45,497 bases of DNA from Parerythrobacter sp. (GTDB lineage: Bacteria > Pseudomonadota > Alphaproteobacteria > Sphingomonadales > Sphingomonadaceae): positions 1-45,497 of the forward strand of contig JANQPE010000031.1 of the NCBI GenBank assembly GCA_028289565.1, in the 5' to 3' direction. This document shows positions 18,955 to 26,557 of the stretch, in pieces (positions within the stretch are counted from its first letter, which is position 1; every line of letters starts with the position of its first letter). Under the pieces are notes generated by a model. That model saw only the letters and a list, made by a program, of their open reading frames with translations, had not been told where the DNA came from and did not search any database. The translations under genes were made by a program, and so were the position numbers.

Positions 18955-20490
18955 ATGAGCGCATTCGGACGCAAGAATGGACCGGGGGGGATGAAACCCG
19001 GTGCCCGACCGTCCTTTGGCGTCGCCAAGCCCATGCGAGGCGGCAACAAGAAGGCTTCCGACGATGCCGTGCCTCCTCCCGGCGGCGAACAATTCCCGCC
19101 CTTGCCCAATGAGGAACCCGCAACAGAAGCAGCTACTTCCGACACATCCCAGCCCAACAAGGCGGATGCCATGACCCGTCTCGCCGATCGCGCCAACATG
19201 GTGCACGAACAGGCGGAGGTCAGCGGGTTCGAGGCCAGCGTCCACAAGATCAAGGAACAGGTGCTTCCCCGCCTGCTCGAACGCGTCGATCCCGAAGCAG
19301 CCGCAACGCTGACCAAGGAAGAGCTTTCCGAAGAATTCCGCCCGATCATCATGGAAGTGCTGGCCGAGCTGAAAGTCACATTGAACCGGCGTGAGCAGTT
19401 CGCGCTCGAAAAGGTACTGATCGACGAACTGCTCGGCTTCGGTCCGCTCGAAGAACTTCTCAGCGACCCCGATGTCTCGGACATCATGGTCAACGGGCCG
19501 CAGCAAACCTACATCGAAAAGAAGGGCAAGTTGCAACTTGCCCCGATCCAGTTCCGCGACGAACAGCATCTGTTCCAGATCGCCCAGCGGATCGTGAACC
19601 AGGTTGGCCGTCGTGTCGACCAGACCACGCCGCTGGCCGACGCCCGGCTCAAGGACGGCAGCCGCGTCAACGTGATCGTACCGCCTCTGTCGCTGCGCGG
19701 AACGGCGATCTCGATCCGTAAGTTCTCCGAGAAACCCATTACCCTGGACATGCTCAAGGAATGGGATTCGATGAACGACAAGATGTGCACGGCGCTGAAA
19801 ATCGCCGGCGCATGCCGGATGAACGTCGTCATTTCCGGCGGCACGGGCTCGGGCAAGACGACCATGCTCAACTCGCTGTCGAAGATGATCGATCCGGGCG
19901 AGCGCGTACTGACCATCGAGGACGCCGCGGAACTTCGCTTGCAACAGCCGCACTGGCTGCCGCTCGAAACCCGTCCGCCAAACCTAGAGGGTCAAGGCGC
20001 CATTACCATCGGCGACCTGGTCAAGAACGCCTTGCGTATGCGCCCAGACCGGATCATCCTGGGCGAGATTCGCGGCGCCGAGTGCTTTGACCTCCTTGCA
20101 GCCATGAACACCGGCCATGACGGTTCGATGTGCACGCTGCACGCCAACAGCCCTCGCGAATGCCTGGGACGCATGGAAAACATGATCATGATGGGCGACA
20201 TCAAGATTCCGAAGGAAGCCATCTCGCGCCAGATCGCTGAATCGGTCGATCTGATCGTGCAGGTGAAGCGCCTGCGTGACGGTTCGCGTCGGACTACCAA
20301 TATCACCGAGGTAATCGGAATGGAAGGCGACGTGATCGTGACTCAGGAACTGTTCAAGTTCGAATATCTGGATGAAAGCGAAGACGGCAAGATCATGGGT
20401 GAATTCCGCAGCCAGGGACTGCGTCCCTACACGCTGGAAAAGGCGCGCCAGTTCGGATTCGACCAGGCATATCTCGAAGCCTGCCTGTAG
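18955..20490 (+). CDS. cpaF: CpaF/TadA-type secretion ATPase
   Basis: 511 residues. A low-complexity N-terminal region of about 80 residues (Gly/Pro/Ala-rich) precedes the VirB11/CpaF core, with Walker A GGTGSGKT at 295-302, the Asp-box region TIEDAAEL, Walker B-like RPDRIILGEIRG and the His-box TGHDGSMCTLHAN. It powers assembly of Flp/Tad pili at the inner membrane. I start at the ATG at 18955 with GGGGGCGAG upstream. An in-frame GTG at 18913 would add 14 residues. Normally cpaF lies in a tad cluster; here none of cpaB, cpaC, cpaE, tadB or tadC is adjacent. It ends in an intrinsic terminator. Confidence 0.92.
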   Translation: MSAFGRKNGPGGMKPGARPSFGVAKPMRGGNKKASDDAVPPPGGEQFPPLPNEEPATEAATSDTSQPNKADAMTRLADRANMVHEQAEVSGFEASVHKIKEQVLPRLLERVDPEAAATLTKEELSEEFRPIIMEVLAELKVTLNRREQFALEKVLIDELLGFGPLEELLSDPDVSDIMVNGPQQTYIEKKGKLQLAPIQFRDEQHLFQIAQRIVNQVGRRVDQTTPLADARLKDGSRVNVIVPPLSLRGTAISIRKFSEKPITLDMLKEWDSMNDKMCTALKIAGACRMNVVISGGTGSGKTTMLNSLSKMIDPGERVLTIEDAAELRLQQPHWLPLETRPPNLEGQGAITIGDLVKNALRMRPDRIILGEIRGAECFDLLAAMNTGHDGSMCTLHANSPRECLGRMENMIMMGDIKIPKEAISRQIAESVDLIVQVKRLRDGSRRTTNITEVIGMEGDVIVTQELFKFEYLDESEDGKIMGEFRSQGLRPYTLEKARQFGFDQAYLEACL

Positions 20491-20500
20491 GCTTTTTCTT
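20477..20500 (+). terminator. Intrinsic terminator overlapping the cpaF stop
   Basis: Stem AAGCCT (20477-20482) pairs with AGGCTT (20489-20494) around a six-base loop and is followed by TTTCTT. The cpaF stop codon lies inside the loop/stem. Seen directly; terminator function is inferred from the hairpin-plus-T-tract form. Confidence 0.7.
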
Positions 20501-20504
20501 ATAT

Positions 20505-20587
20505 GGCACCGGCCCGCTTCCCCGCCCAACCAGCCGATACAGTAGCGGGGCATGATCGGGTGATTGGCGAGGGAGCGAGCCGGTGCC
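20505..20587. repeat. Long imperfect inverted repeat between convergent units
   Basis: GGCACCGGC at 20505-20513 pairs perfectly with GCCGGTGCC at 20579-20587. Pairing continues inward with mismatches and bulges to about 20529/20564, some 20 pairs in 25. An alternative inner hairpin, CCCCGC (20520-20525) with GCGGGG (20545-20550), competes with the outer stem. There is no T-tract at either end. It lies between the cpaF terminator and the convergent minus-strand operon, so it may act as a transcript 3'-end structure for that operon. Confidence 0.6.
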
Positions 20588-20616
20588 GTTTCAATATCAA
20601 TACGAGTTCGACAAAT

Positions 20617-20847
20617 TTATCCGGCAGCGATCCCTTTCATCGCCAGCGTCAACAAGCCCGCGCCGATAATCGCACTGGCCAGAAATATCGCTCGCCAGGG
20701 CACCCACCCAACGCCGTCGATACGCGCCCGCTTCATACGCCGGTTTTCGGCAAATGTCGCAAAAAGCGCAAGCAATACGAAAAACGCGCCCCACAGGCCA
20801 ACGATCTCCGCGTCGCTGGCAAAGATCAGGAAACGCTGCACAGTCAC
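20617..20847 (-). CDS. Small two-helix membrane protein of unknown function
   Basis: 76 residues with two hydrophobic helices (about 14-33 and 52-70) separated by a basic stretch (RRMKRAR). It starts with a GTG that overlaps the stop of the DUF938 methyltransferase gene (GTGA), so it is the last gene of that operon by translational coupling. I recognise no family. The clean coupling and membrane topology argue that it is real. It is followed by the inverted repeat at 20505-20587. Confidence 0.65.
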   Translation of the reverse strand: MTVQRFLIFASDAEIVGLWGAFFVLLALFATFAENRRMKRARIDGVGWVPWRAIFLASAIIGAGLLTLAMKGIAAG

Positions 20848-21437
20848 GGCTTGCGATAAACGAGGGTGAGGTTGTTCGCGGGCATTTCATGCCGGGCGGT
20901 TCTGGCGAAACCGGACGATACGCCCAATGCATCCACTCGATCAACATTGCGCAGGCCCCATTCCGGATTCCTGCGACGCAGATCGGCATCGAACGCATTG
21001 TTGGACGGAGCCGTCTCTACTTCGTCTTCGAAAAACGGTCCGTAAACGATCAGTGGTGCACCGGGTGGAAGCAGATGTGTCGCATTGCGAAACAGTCCCT
21101 CGGTCGCATCCCATTGGCTGATATGGATCATGTTCACGCATAACAGCGCATCGGCGCTTTCGATCGGCCATCGATCAGATGCCGCATCCAGCACGAACGG
21201 TTCGCACAGATTGGCCAGTCCGGCTTCCTCGCGCCAGGCCGCGACCGAATCCAGCGCCCTGCCATCCAGGTCGCTCGGCTGCCACGTCAGCCGAGGAAAG
21301 TGCCGCGCCATGAATACCGCGTGCTCGCCGGAACCGCTGGCCACTTCCAACACCAGTCCGGTGCCTGGCAGCTCCTGGTCCAATATTTTCGCCAGCGGCT
21401 CGCTATTGCGTGCTGTTGCCGGTGCATGACGCTTCAT
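20844..21437 (-). CDS. DUF938 class I methyltransferase-like protein
   Basis: 197 residues. The N-terminus KRHAPATARNSEPLAKIL and motif I LEVASGSGEHAVFMA (about 31-44) are hallmarks of the DUF938 family, SAM-binding-fold proteins of unknown substrate. I choose the ATG at 21437, seven bases after the ABA4-like gene stop; an in-frame start at 21473 would lie inside that gene. It sits in a minus-strand operon with an ABA4-like protein and is coupled to the small membrane protein downstream. It probably binds SAM; no target can be proposed. Confidence 0.82.
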   Translation of the reverse strand: MKRHAPATARNSEPLAKILDQELPGTGLVLEVASGSGEHAVFMARHFPRLTWQPSDLDGRALDSVAAWREEAGLANLCEPFVLDAASDRWPIESADALLCVNMIHISQWDATEGLFRNATHLLPPGAPLIVYGPFFEDEVETAPSNNAFDADLRRRNPEWGLRNVDRVDALGVSSGFARTARHEMPANNLTLVYRKP

Positions 21438-21444
21438 CTTACCG

Positions 21445-21897
21445 CTATTCCCAACGCCCCTGCTTGCGCGCACGTGCTTCGCGGATGATCAACCACACGA
21501 ACAAGCCAACCGGGCCAGCCATGAACGTTGCTAGAAGAATGGGTACCTGCAGGAGGCGCGAGAAACCCTTGCTATCCGCATCGCGTGCGATCCACAGGCC
21601 GACAAACAGGTCGAAGGCAAGGTAATGCGTCCATCCGATCACCGTTCCGCCTTGCGAGGCGAAGATCGACTGCACACCTTCCAGCGTGGTAAAATCGACT
21701 TGCGCGTCTCCCGGGCCGACAGCATCGAACATGCCCGTCATCAGACCGGTTATCCCGACCGTATAGACCAGGCACAGTAAACCGATACCGAGATAGAGGA
21801 CGAGGCTGAGCAGGAAGGGTTTGCGCGGAAGCAGGATCAATACTGCCCATGCCACCATTGCCAGCAGGTTTACCGCTCCGAATACCGTCTCCCACAT
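21445..21897 (-). CDS. ABA4-like family membrane protein (DUF4281)
   Basis: 150 residues with four hydrophobic helices. The central signature GGTVIGWTHYLAFDLFVGLWIARDA and the later GPVGLFVWLIIR match the ABA4-like family. The plant member is needed for neoxanthin formation and photoprotection; bacterial members are uncharacterised. Carotenoid-related work in a pigmented sphingomonad is conceivable but is inference only. AAAGGG six bases before the ATG is a good ribosome site. It lies 15 bases downstream of a reductase gene in a compact minus-strand operon. Confidence 0.8.
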   Translation of the reverse strand: MWETVFGAVNLLAMVAWAVLILLPRKPFLLSLVLYLGIGLLCLVYTVGITGLMTGMFDAVGPGDAQVDFTTLEGVQSIFASQGGTVIGWTHYLAFDLFVGLWIARDADSKGFSRLLQVPILLATFMAGPVGLFVWLIIREARARKQGRWE

Positions 21898-21912
21898 AGT
21901 ACACCCTTTGAT

Positions 21913-22611
21913 TCAATCCTGTTCTATCGGCTGCGGCAGACTGTTAGCTGCGCGCCTGATCGCATCGTAGTCGTGCTTGAAACGCCCACCCGCCTTGCGC
22001 ATCGCCAATGCGAGAATGGCATCGGCAATCCGGGTTACGGAAACCGAGCGGTAGCGGCGCCATGAGCCGTGGAGCAGCATATCCACTATCGGGCTGGCCA
22101 TGATTGCCAACCTCTCGCCGAACCGCCTGTCATCTTTCCGCGCGCCCCTCAACAGGCCGGGTTGCATGATGTCGAGCCGCTTGAAACCGATCTTGACAAG
22201 ATCGCGCTCGGCCTCTCCCTTGACGCGAAGGTAGAAGTTCTTCGCCATCGCGTCGGCTCCGACCGAACTGACGGCAATCATCCGCTCGACGCCCAGTTCC
22301 TGGGCCGCGCGGGCCGTATCGAGTACAAGGTCGTGATCCACGGCGCGAAAAGCGGCTTCGTCCTGTCCCGCCTTTTTCCAGGTCGTCCCGAGCGCACAGA
22401 CCAGGACATCGGGGCGGACAGCTTCGATCACTTCGCCCCATTTGGCCGGTTCGGCGACGAACATCTCCATACGCGCGCCACGGGGCAGCCTGCTTTCGCG
22501 CCGCGCGATGCCGACCAGCCGGACATCCTCCCGCCCGATAACGGCTTCGATCAGGGTTCGCCCGATCAATCCGGTCGCACCGACCAGGGCTATCCTCACC
22601 GGATCAGACAT
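21913..22611 (-). CDS. NAD(P)-binding atypical SDR (TIP30/YbjT-like)
   Basis: 232 residues with an N-terminal Rossmann nucleotide loop GATGLIG (11-17) and later VSSVGADAMAKNFYLRVKGE, in which the Y-x3-K pair of the SDR superfamily appears as YLRVK. It resembles oxidoreductase HTATIP2/TIP30-type proteins. Substrate unknown. Its start overlaps the dGTPase stop by eight bases, and it is followed by the ABA4-like gene, so it is co-transcribed. Confidence 0.82.
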   Translation of the reverse strand: MSDPVRIALVGATGLIGRTLIEAVIGREDVRLVGIARRESRLPRGARMEMFVAEPAKWGEVIEAVRPDVLVCALGTTWKKAGQDEAAFRAVDHDLVLDTARAAQELGVERMIAVSSVGADAMAKNFYLRVKGEAERDLVKIGFKRLDIMQPGLLRGARKDDRRFGERLAIMASPIVDMLLHGSWRRYRSVSVTRIADAILALAMRKAGGRFKHDYDAIRRAANSLPQPIEQD

Positions 22612-23764
22612 TGCTCAGCCGGTCCGGGGCCCGGCCATAGATACGGGTGCATTCGCGCATTGCATAACGGTCCGTCATGCCCGCGATGAAATCCGCGATG
22701 TGACGGCTGCGGGCCGGCTCTTCCGCCGGAAGCTTGTCTTGCCAGTCCCCAGGCAAAATGGTGTCGTCTTGTTCGTAAGCGGCGAACAACCTCGCCACGA
22801 CATCGCGGGCGCGATCGGCAGTCTCGAGCTGCTCCGGGTGGTAATAGAGTTTATCGTACATGAAACGCTTCAGCGTGCGTTCGTCGGCCTGCATTGCCGG
22901 CGAAAAACCGGCTGACATGCGATCCGCGGCACGCACTTCGTCGACCGAACCCATCCCGTTTGTCGCTCTACGCGCCTGTTCGATCACATCGTTCACCATC
23001 AAGCCGATCTGTCCGCGCACCAATTCGCGCAACTGGCGTTCACGTTCGGCATGGGGAAAGCTTTTTTCGACCTCACGCCACTGGCTTGCGACGAAATCTA
23101 GCGTCAGCAGCTCATCGAGTTCGAGAAAACCCGCTCGCAACCCGTCATCGATATCGTGGTTGTCGTAAGCGATATCGTCCGCAACCGCTGCAACCTGCGC
23201 CTCTAGCGAAGGGTATCTGTCCAGAGCGAGAGGAAACTCGGCATCGAGTTCTGCAAGAGCCCAATTGGGATCGGCAACCGGCCCGTTATGCTTGGCTAGG
23301 CCTTCGAGCGTGTCCCATGTCAGGTTCAATCCATCATGGTCGCAATACGGACTTTCGAGGCGCATCAGGATGCGCAGCGACTGCGCGTTGTGGTCGAAGC
23401 CCCCATACCGTTCCATTGCTTGTGCCAGTGCCTTTTCACCAGCATGGCCGAAGGGTGGATGACCAAGATCATGGGCAAGGCACAGCGCTTCGGTCAGGTC
23501 TTCGTCCAGTCCCAAGGCGCGGGCGATGACACGGCCGATCTGCGCGACTTCGAGGCTGTGCGTAAGCCTGGTACGATAATGATCGCCATCGGGCGCGATA
23601 AAGACCTGCGTCTTGGAACGCAGCCGGCGAAAGGCGATCGAGTGGATCACACGATCGCGGTCGCGTTGAAATTCGCTGCGCGGTCCGCGCGTACCATCCC
23701 GATTTTCATGAAATTCGCGCCCATGCGATATGGCGGAATCGGCAGCAAAGGCAGCACGGGTCAT
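22604..23764 (-). CDS. dgt: Deoxyguanosinetriphosphate triphosphohydrolase-like protein
   Basis: 386-residue HD-domain phosphohydrolase that cleaves dNTPs to deoxynucleoside and triphosphate, helping control dNTP pools. Seen: FQRDRDRVIHSIAFRRL near the N-terminus, TRLTHSLEVAQIGR carrying the first metal His, HDLGHPPFGHAG with the HD pair, and DDIAYDNHDIDDG with the later Asp. The family member type is dGTPase type 2-like; exact substrate preference is unknown. The ATG at 23764 is preceded by an in-frame GTG, so the start is uncertain by one codon. It heads the operon that runs to the small membrane protein. Confidence 0.92.
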   Translation of the reverse strand: MTRAAFAADSAISHGREFHENRDGTRGPRSEFQRDRDRVIHSIAFRRLRSKTQVFIAPDGDHYRTRLTHSLEVAQIGRVIARALGLDEDLTEALCLAHDLGHPPFGHAGEKALAQAMERYGGFDHNAQSLRILMRLESPYCDHDGLNLTWDTLEGLAKHNGPVADPNWALAELDAEFPLALDRYPSLEAQVAAVADDIAYDNHDIDDGLRAGFLELDELLTLDFVASQWREVEKSFPHAERERQLRELVRGQIGLMVNDVIEQARRATNGMGSVDEVRAADRMSAGFSPAMQADERTLKRFMYDKLYYHPEQLETADRARDVVARLFAAYEQDDTILPGDWQDKLPAEEPARSRHIADFIAGMTDRYAMRECTRIYGRAPDRLSNV

Positions 23765-23803
23765 CACGCGCGCGGCTTAGGTGCTGTGTCTGTAAACCAC
23801 AAC

Positions 23804-24499
23804 CTAGGCGTCGCCGAAAATCCACTCCACCGCAGCCTCGCAATGGATCCGGGTGGAGTCGAAGATCGGCAGGACGTTGGCGTCGACATCGACCACCATG
23901 TCCAGCTCGGTGCAGGCGAGCACGATCGCCTTGGCCCCGTCTTGTTCCTTGCGGGTAATGATCGTCTTGAGTGCGCGCTGCGCATCGCGCGTCGCCTTGC
24001 CGACCATCAGCTCGTCGTAGATGATTGTGTCGAGCAACTCGACATTGACCATGTCCGGCGGAAACAGATCCACGCCGTGAGCCACCAGACGCTGACGGTA
24101 GAAATTCTCGGTCATGATATTGCGCGTACCAAGGAGCGCAGCGGTCTTCACACCCTTCTCCTTCATGCGTTCGCCAACGCATTCGGCGATATGCAGGATC
24201 GGAATATCGACCGCTTCCGCGACCTCGTCATAGACCTTGTGCATCGAATTGGCGCCGATAATCAACGCACCCGCACCGGCATCTTCAAGCCGCTTGGCGG
24301 AACGGGAAAGCACGCCTGCCGCACGTTGCCAGTCGTCATTCTCGCGCAAACCGTACAGCTCGCGGAAATCGAGGCTTTCGATAAGCATCGGGGCGCTCGC
24401 CATCGGGGCCGAACGCTTCTGCACATAGCGATTGATGCATTCGTAATAGGTCAGGGTCGAGGCCCAGCTCATCCCTCCTATCAACCCCAGCTTGCGCAC
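23804..24499 (-). CDS. Aspartate/glutamate racemase family protein, one catalytic residue missing
   Basis: 231 residues, very similar in layout to E. coli YgeA: LGLIGGMSWASTLTYYE at the N-terminus and a C-terminal ACTELDM with Cys196. Two-base racemases of this family need an acid/base residue on each face. The first site should be Cys or Thr just before Asn in the (C/T)NTxH motif, but here it reads GANSMH (82-87), with Ala83 at that place. A true reversible racemase therefore looks unlikely; a one-sided reaction or another activity is possible. It starts with GTG; no in-frame ATG precedes the Gly-rich loop. It stands 39 bases upstream of the dGTPase gene. Confidence 0.85.
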   Translation of the reverse strand: MRKLGLIGGMSWASTLTYYECINRYVQKRSAPMASAPMLIESLDFRELYGLRENDDWQRAAGVLSRSAKRLEDAGAGALIIGANSMHKVYDEVAEAVDIPILHIAECVGERMKEKGVKTAALLGTRNIMTENFYRQRLVAHGVDLFPPDMVNVELLDTIIYDELMVGKATRDAQRALKTIITRKEQDGAKAIVLACTELDMVVDVDANVLPIFDSTRIHCEAAVEWIFGDA

Positions 24500-24572
24500 A
24501 TCAGCCCCCGCTCCGTTGGGACGCGAATCCCGTGCCGCATCCGCGACAGCCTTAGCACAATGTATGAAGAAT

Positions 24573-25538
24573 CTAGCCTGTTCCGCTGCTTAACGGCAAT
24601 TCGTCGAGCCAATCGCGCAAATCGGCCACACTGCGGTCAGGCGCCTCTTCCATCGGAAGATGGCCGATGCCCGGATAGGAAATCAGGGTCGCTTGAGGCA
24701 GTACGTCTGCATACCACCGCGCGGCCTCAAGCGGAACGAGCGCATCCTCCTCACCCCACATCAGCAATGTCGGGACGCTCAAATTTCCCATCACCTCCTT
24801 AGAATAGACGACACGCGGCGTATTGAAGCGATCCACTGTCGCCCTGCGATTGCCCGGATAGCGGAGCAATTCCCAATAGCGATCCACGGTTTCTTCGGTG
24901 ACTATCGCCCGGTTCGAAACGCTTTGCTCGTAACTACGCTTGACGAGCGAGCGCGGTGTAATCTGCGTGATGAGAGTGTTGAGCACCGGCGTTGCAGCGA
25001 TCGTGAAACCGATATTGCCGCCCCCGTTTTCACGCCGGATCGGCGCCCCGCTGGCATCGACGAGCACCAACCCAGCCAGCCTTTCCGGATGTTCGAGCGC
25101 ATATCCGGCCGAAATCCAGCCCCCCATCGAGTTGCCAGCCAGCACGAAACGCTCCAACTTGAGCGTGTCGGCCACCTGATCGACCATCTCGACGAAGCTC
25201 GCGAGTTCGTAATTCGCGTCAAGTGCCGGGCCTGTCAGCCCATGGCCAATCTGATCGTAGCGAATGACACGATATTCGCCGCGCAGCCGCTCGGCCCAGG
25301 CTTCCCAGGTGTGCAGGTCGCTGCTCGACCCATGCAGCAGGACGATCGCGGGCGCATCACGCGGGCCTTCGTCGCGCAGATGAACGGTGAGACCGTCATC
25401 CAGTTCGACGAATTGCGACGGCGCAACCCCATATTTTGCACGCATTTCTTCCGGATCGGTATCGGGGGTGCGGAATACCAGGAAAGCGATAATCGCCAGC
25501 GTCGCGACAACGGCCAGGACCTTCGCCAAGCGCTTCAT
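24573..25538 (-). CDS. Membrane-anchored alpha/beta hydrolase
   Basis: 321 residues. One N-terminal hydrophobic helix (about 6-23) should anchor it with the catalytic domain in the periplasm. The fold motifs are present: VLLHGSSSDLHTWE (oxyanion loop), nucleophile in GNSMGGW, acid in GEEDALVP and His in GIGHLPMEE. Substrate unknown; esterase or lipase-type activity is likely. Its ATG overlaps the stop of the diheme cytochrome gene (ATGA), making it the third gene of a coupled unit with the beta-helix protein and the cytochrome. All three are predicted to work outside the cytoplasmic membrane. Confidence 0.85.
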   Translation of the reverse strand: MKRLAKVLAVVATLAIIAFLVFRTPDTDPEEMRAKYGVAPSQFVELDDGLTVHLRDEGPRDAPAIVLLHGSSSDLHTWEAWAERLRGEYRVIRYDQIGHGLTGPALDANYELASFVEMVDQVADTLKLERFVLAGNSMGGWISAGYALEHPERLAGLVLVDASGAPIRRENGGGNIGFTIAATPVLNTLITQITPRSLVKRSYEQSVSNRAIVTEETVDRYWELLRYPGNRRATVDRFNTPRVVYSKEVMGNLSVPTLLMWGEEDALVPLEAARWYADVLPQATLISYPGIGHLPMEEAPDRSVADLRDWLDELPLSSGTG

Positions 25539-26557
25539 CGATCCATCCCGGCAATCCACCGCTCGACCGCTGCAACACCATCCTTGTCAACCGTTGCCTT
25601 GCCCAGTTCAGGCATCGCGACACCGGATTCTATGCTGTTCATCCGATGCACCATGATCGAATTGTCCGGGTCGCCGGGTACGATGCTGAATTCCAGCCCG
25701 CCCGAGCCGCGCCCGGCCGCAACCGGGCGCTTGAGCACTCCGATCGCAATCGGGTCGGTCTGCTCCCATCGCAGGTCGAGTCCGCTATTGGAGGCCATTG
25801 CGCCCGGTCGGTGGCAATGCGCGCAATTGACGTCGAGATAAGCTCGCGCCGCAGCCTCGATATCGGTATGTTCCCGATCCGCCCAGACCGGCAGCCGTTC
25901 GGCAAGTCCTGGCGCTGCGTCGAGCCAGCCGCGTTCCGCAAAACCGGCTAGCCATTCGGCGGACAGGTTGCGCGCCCTGGGGCCGAGCAGCACGACTTCA
26001 TCATCGAGTCCGTGGCATTCCTTGCATTGGTTCTTGTTCGGAATGCGATAGGAGATTTCCTCGCCGCCGGGCGTGGTTATCGGCAGGCGCGCACCGGCAA
26101 TGGCCAACAGGGCATCGGTCTGTTCCTTATTCCACTTGTACGGCAACGCGATCCAGCCATCGGCACGGTGGAGCAGCACGCGCGTTTCGATCAATCGCCG
26201 CTTGTCGCCCTCACCGAAGGCGAAGGTCTTGATCAGGGCCGAGCCGACCGGAAATTTCAGTAATCCCTCGCCGTTGGCCTCCGCCTTGGTGCCTTCCGGC
26301 ATGTAGATGAAACGCAGCTTTTCCGCGCCATCGGAATAGAGCGGCGTGTTCAATTCGTAGGGGTGTACGCCCCACGCGGGAGTCTGCACCGCCGGATCGA
26401 GGAAGAAACCGAATTCGCCGAGTGTGCGCGGCAGGCGATCCTCGATAATCGCCTGATCGTTGACTTTCAACTCATCGAGCACCGTCGCCTGGACGGCAAT
26501 CGCGCTACCGAGTGCCAGTGCCGCTCCGAGCAACCAGGAAATGCCGCCCTGCTTCAT
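25535..26557 (-). CDS. SO2930/HNE_0200-family diheme c-type cytochrome-like protein
   Basis: 340 residues with a signal peptide (1-24, cleavage near AVQA). Two heme c motifs are visible: CKECH at 178-182 and CAHCH at 245-249. The region around LNTPLYSDGAEKLRFIYMP is typical of the family recorded as HNE_0200 (TIGR03806), whose members regularly sit next to a beta-helix protein (TIGR03805); function of the pair is unknown. That is exactly the arrangement here: its ATG overlaps the beta-helix stop by four bases and its own stop overlaps the hydrolase start. It is probably periplasmic and redox-active. Electron partner unknown. Confidence 0.88.
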   Translation of the reverse strand: MKQGGISWLLGAALALGSAIAVQATVLDELKVNDQAIIEDRLPRTLGEFGFFLDPAVQTPAWGVHPYELNTPLYSDGAEKLRFIYMPEGTKAEANGEGLLKFPVGSALIKTFAFGEGDKRRLIETRVLLHRADGWIALPYKWNKEQTDALLAIAGARLPITTPGGEEISYRIPNKNQCKECHGLDDEVVLLGPRARNLSAEWLAGFAERGWLDAAPGLAERLPVWADREHTDIEAAARAYLDVNCAHCHRPGAMASNSGLDLRWEQTDPIAIGVLKRPVAAGRGSGGLEFSIVPGDPDNSIMVHRMNSIESGVAMPELGKATVDKDGVAAVERWIAGMDR

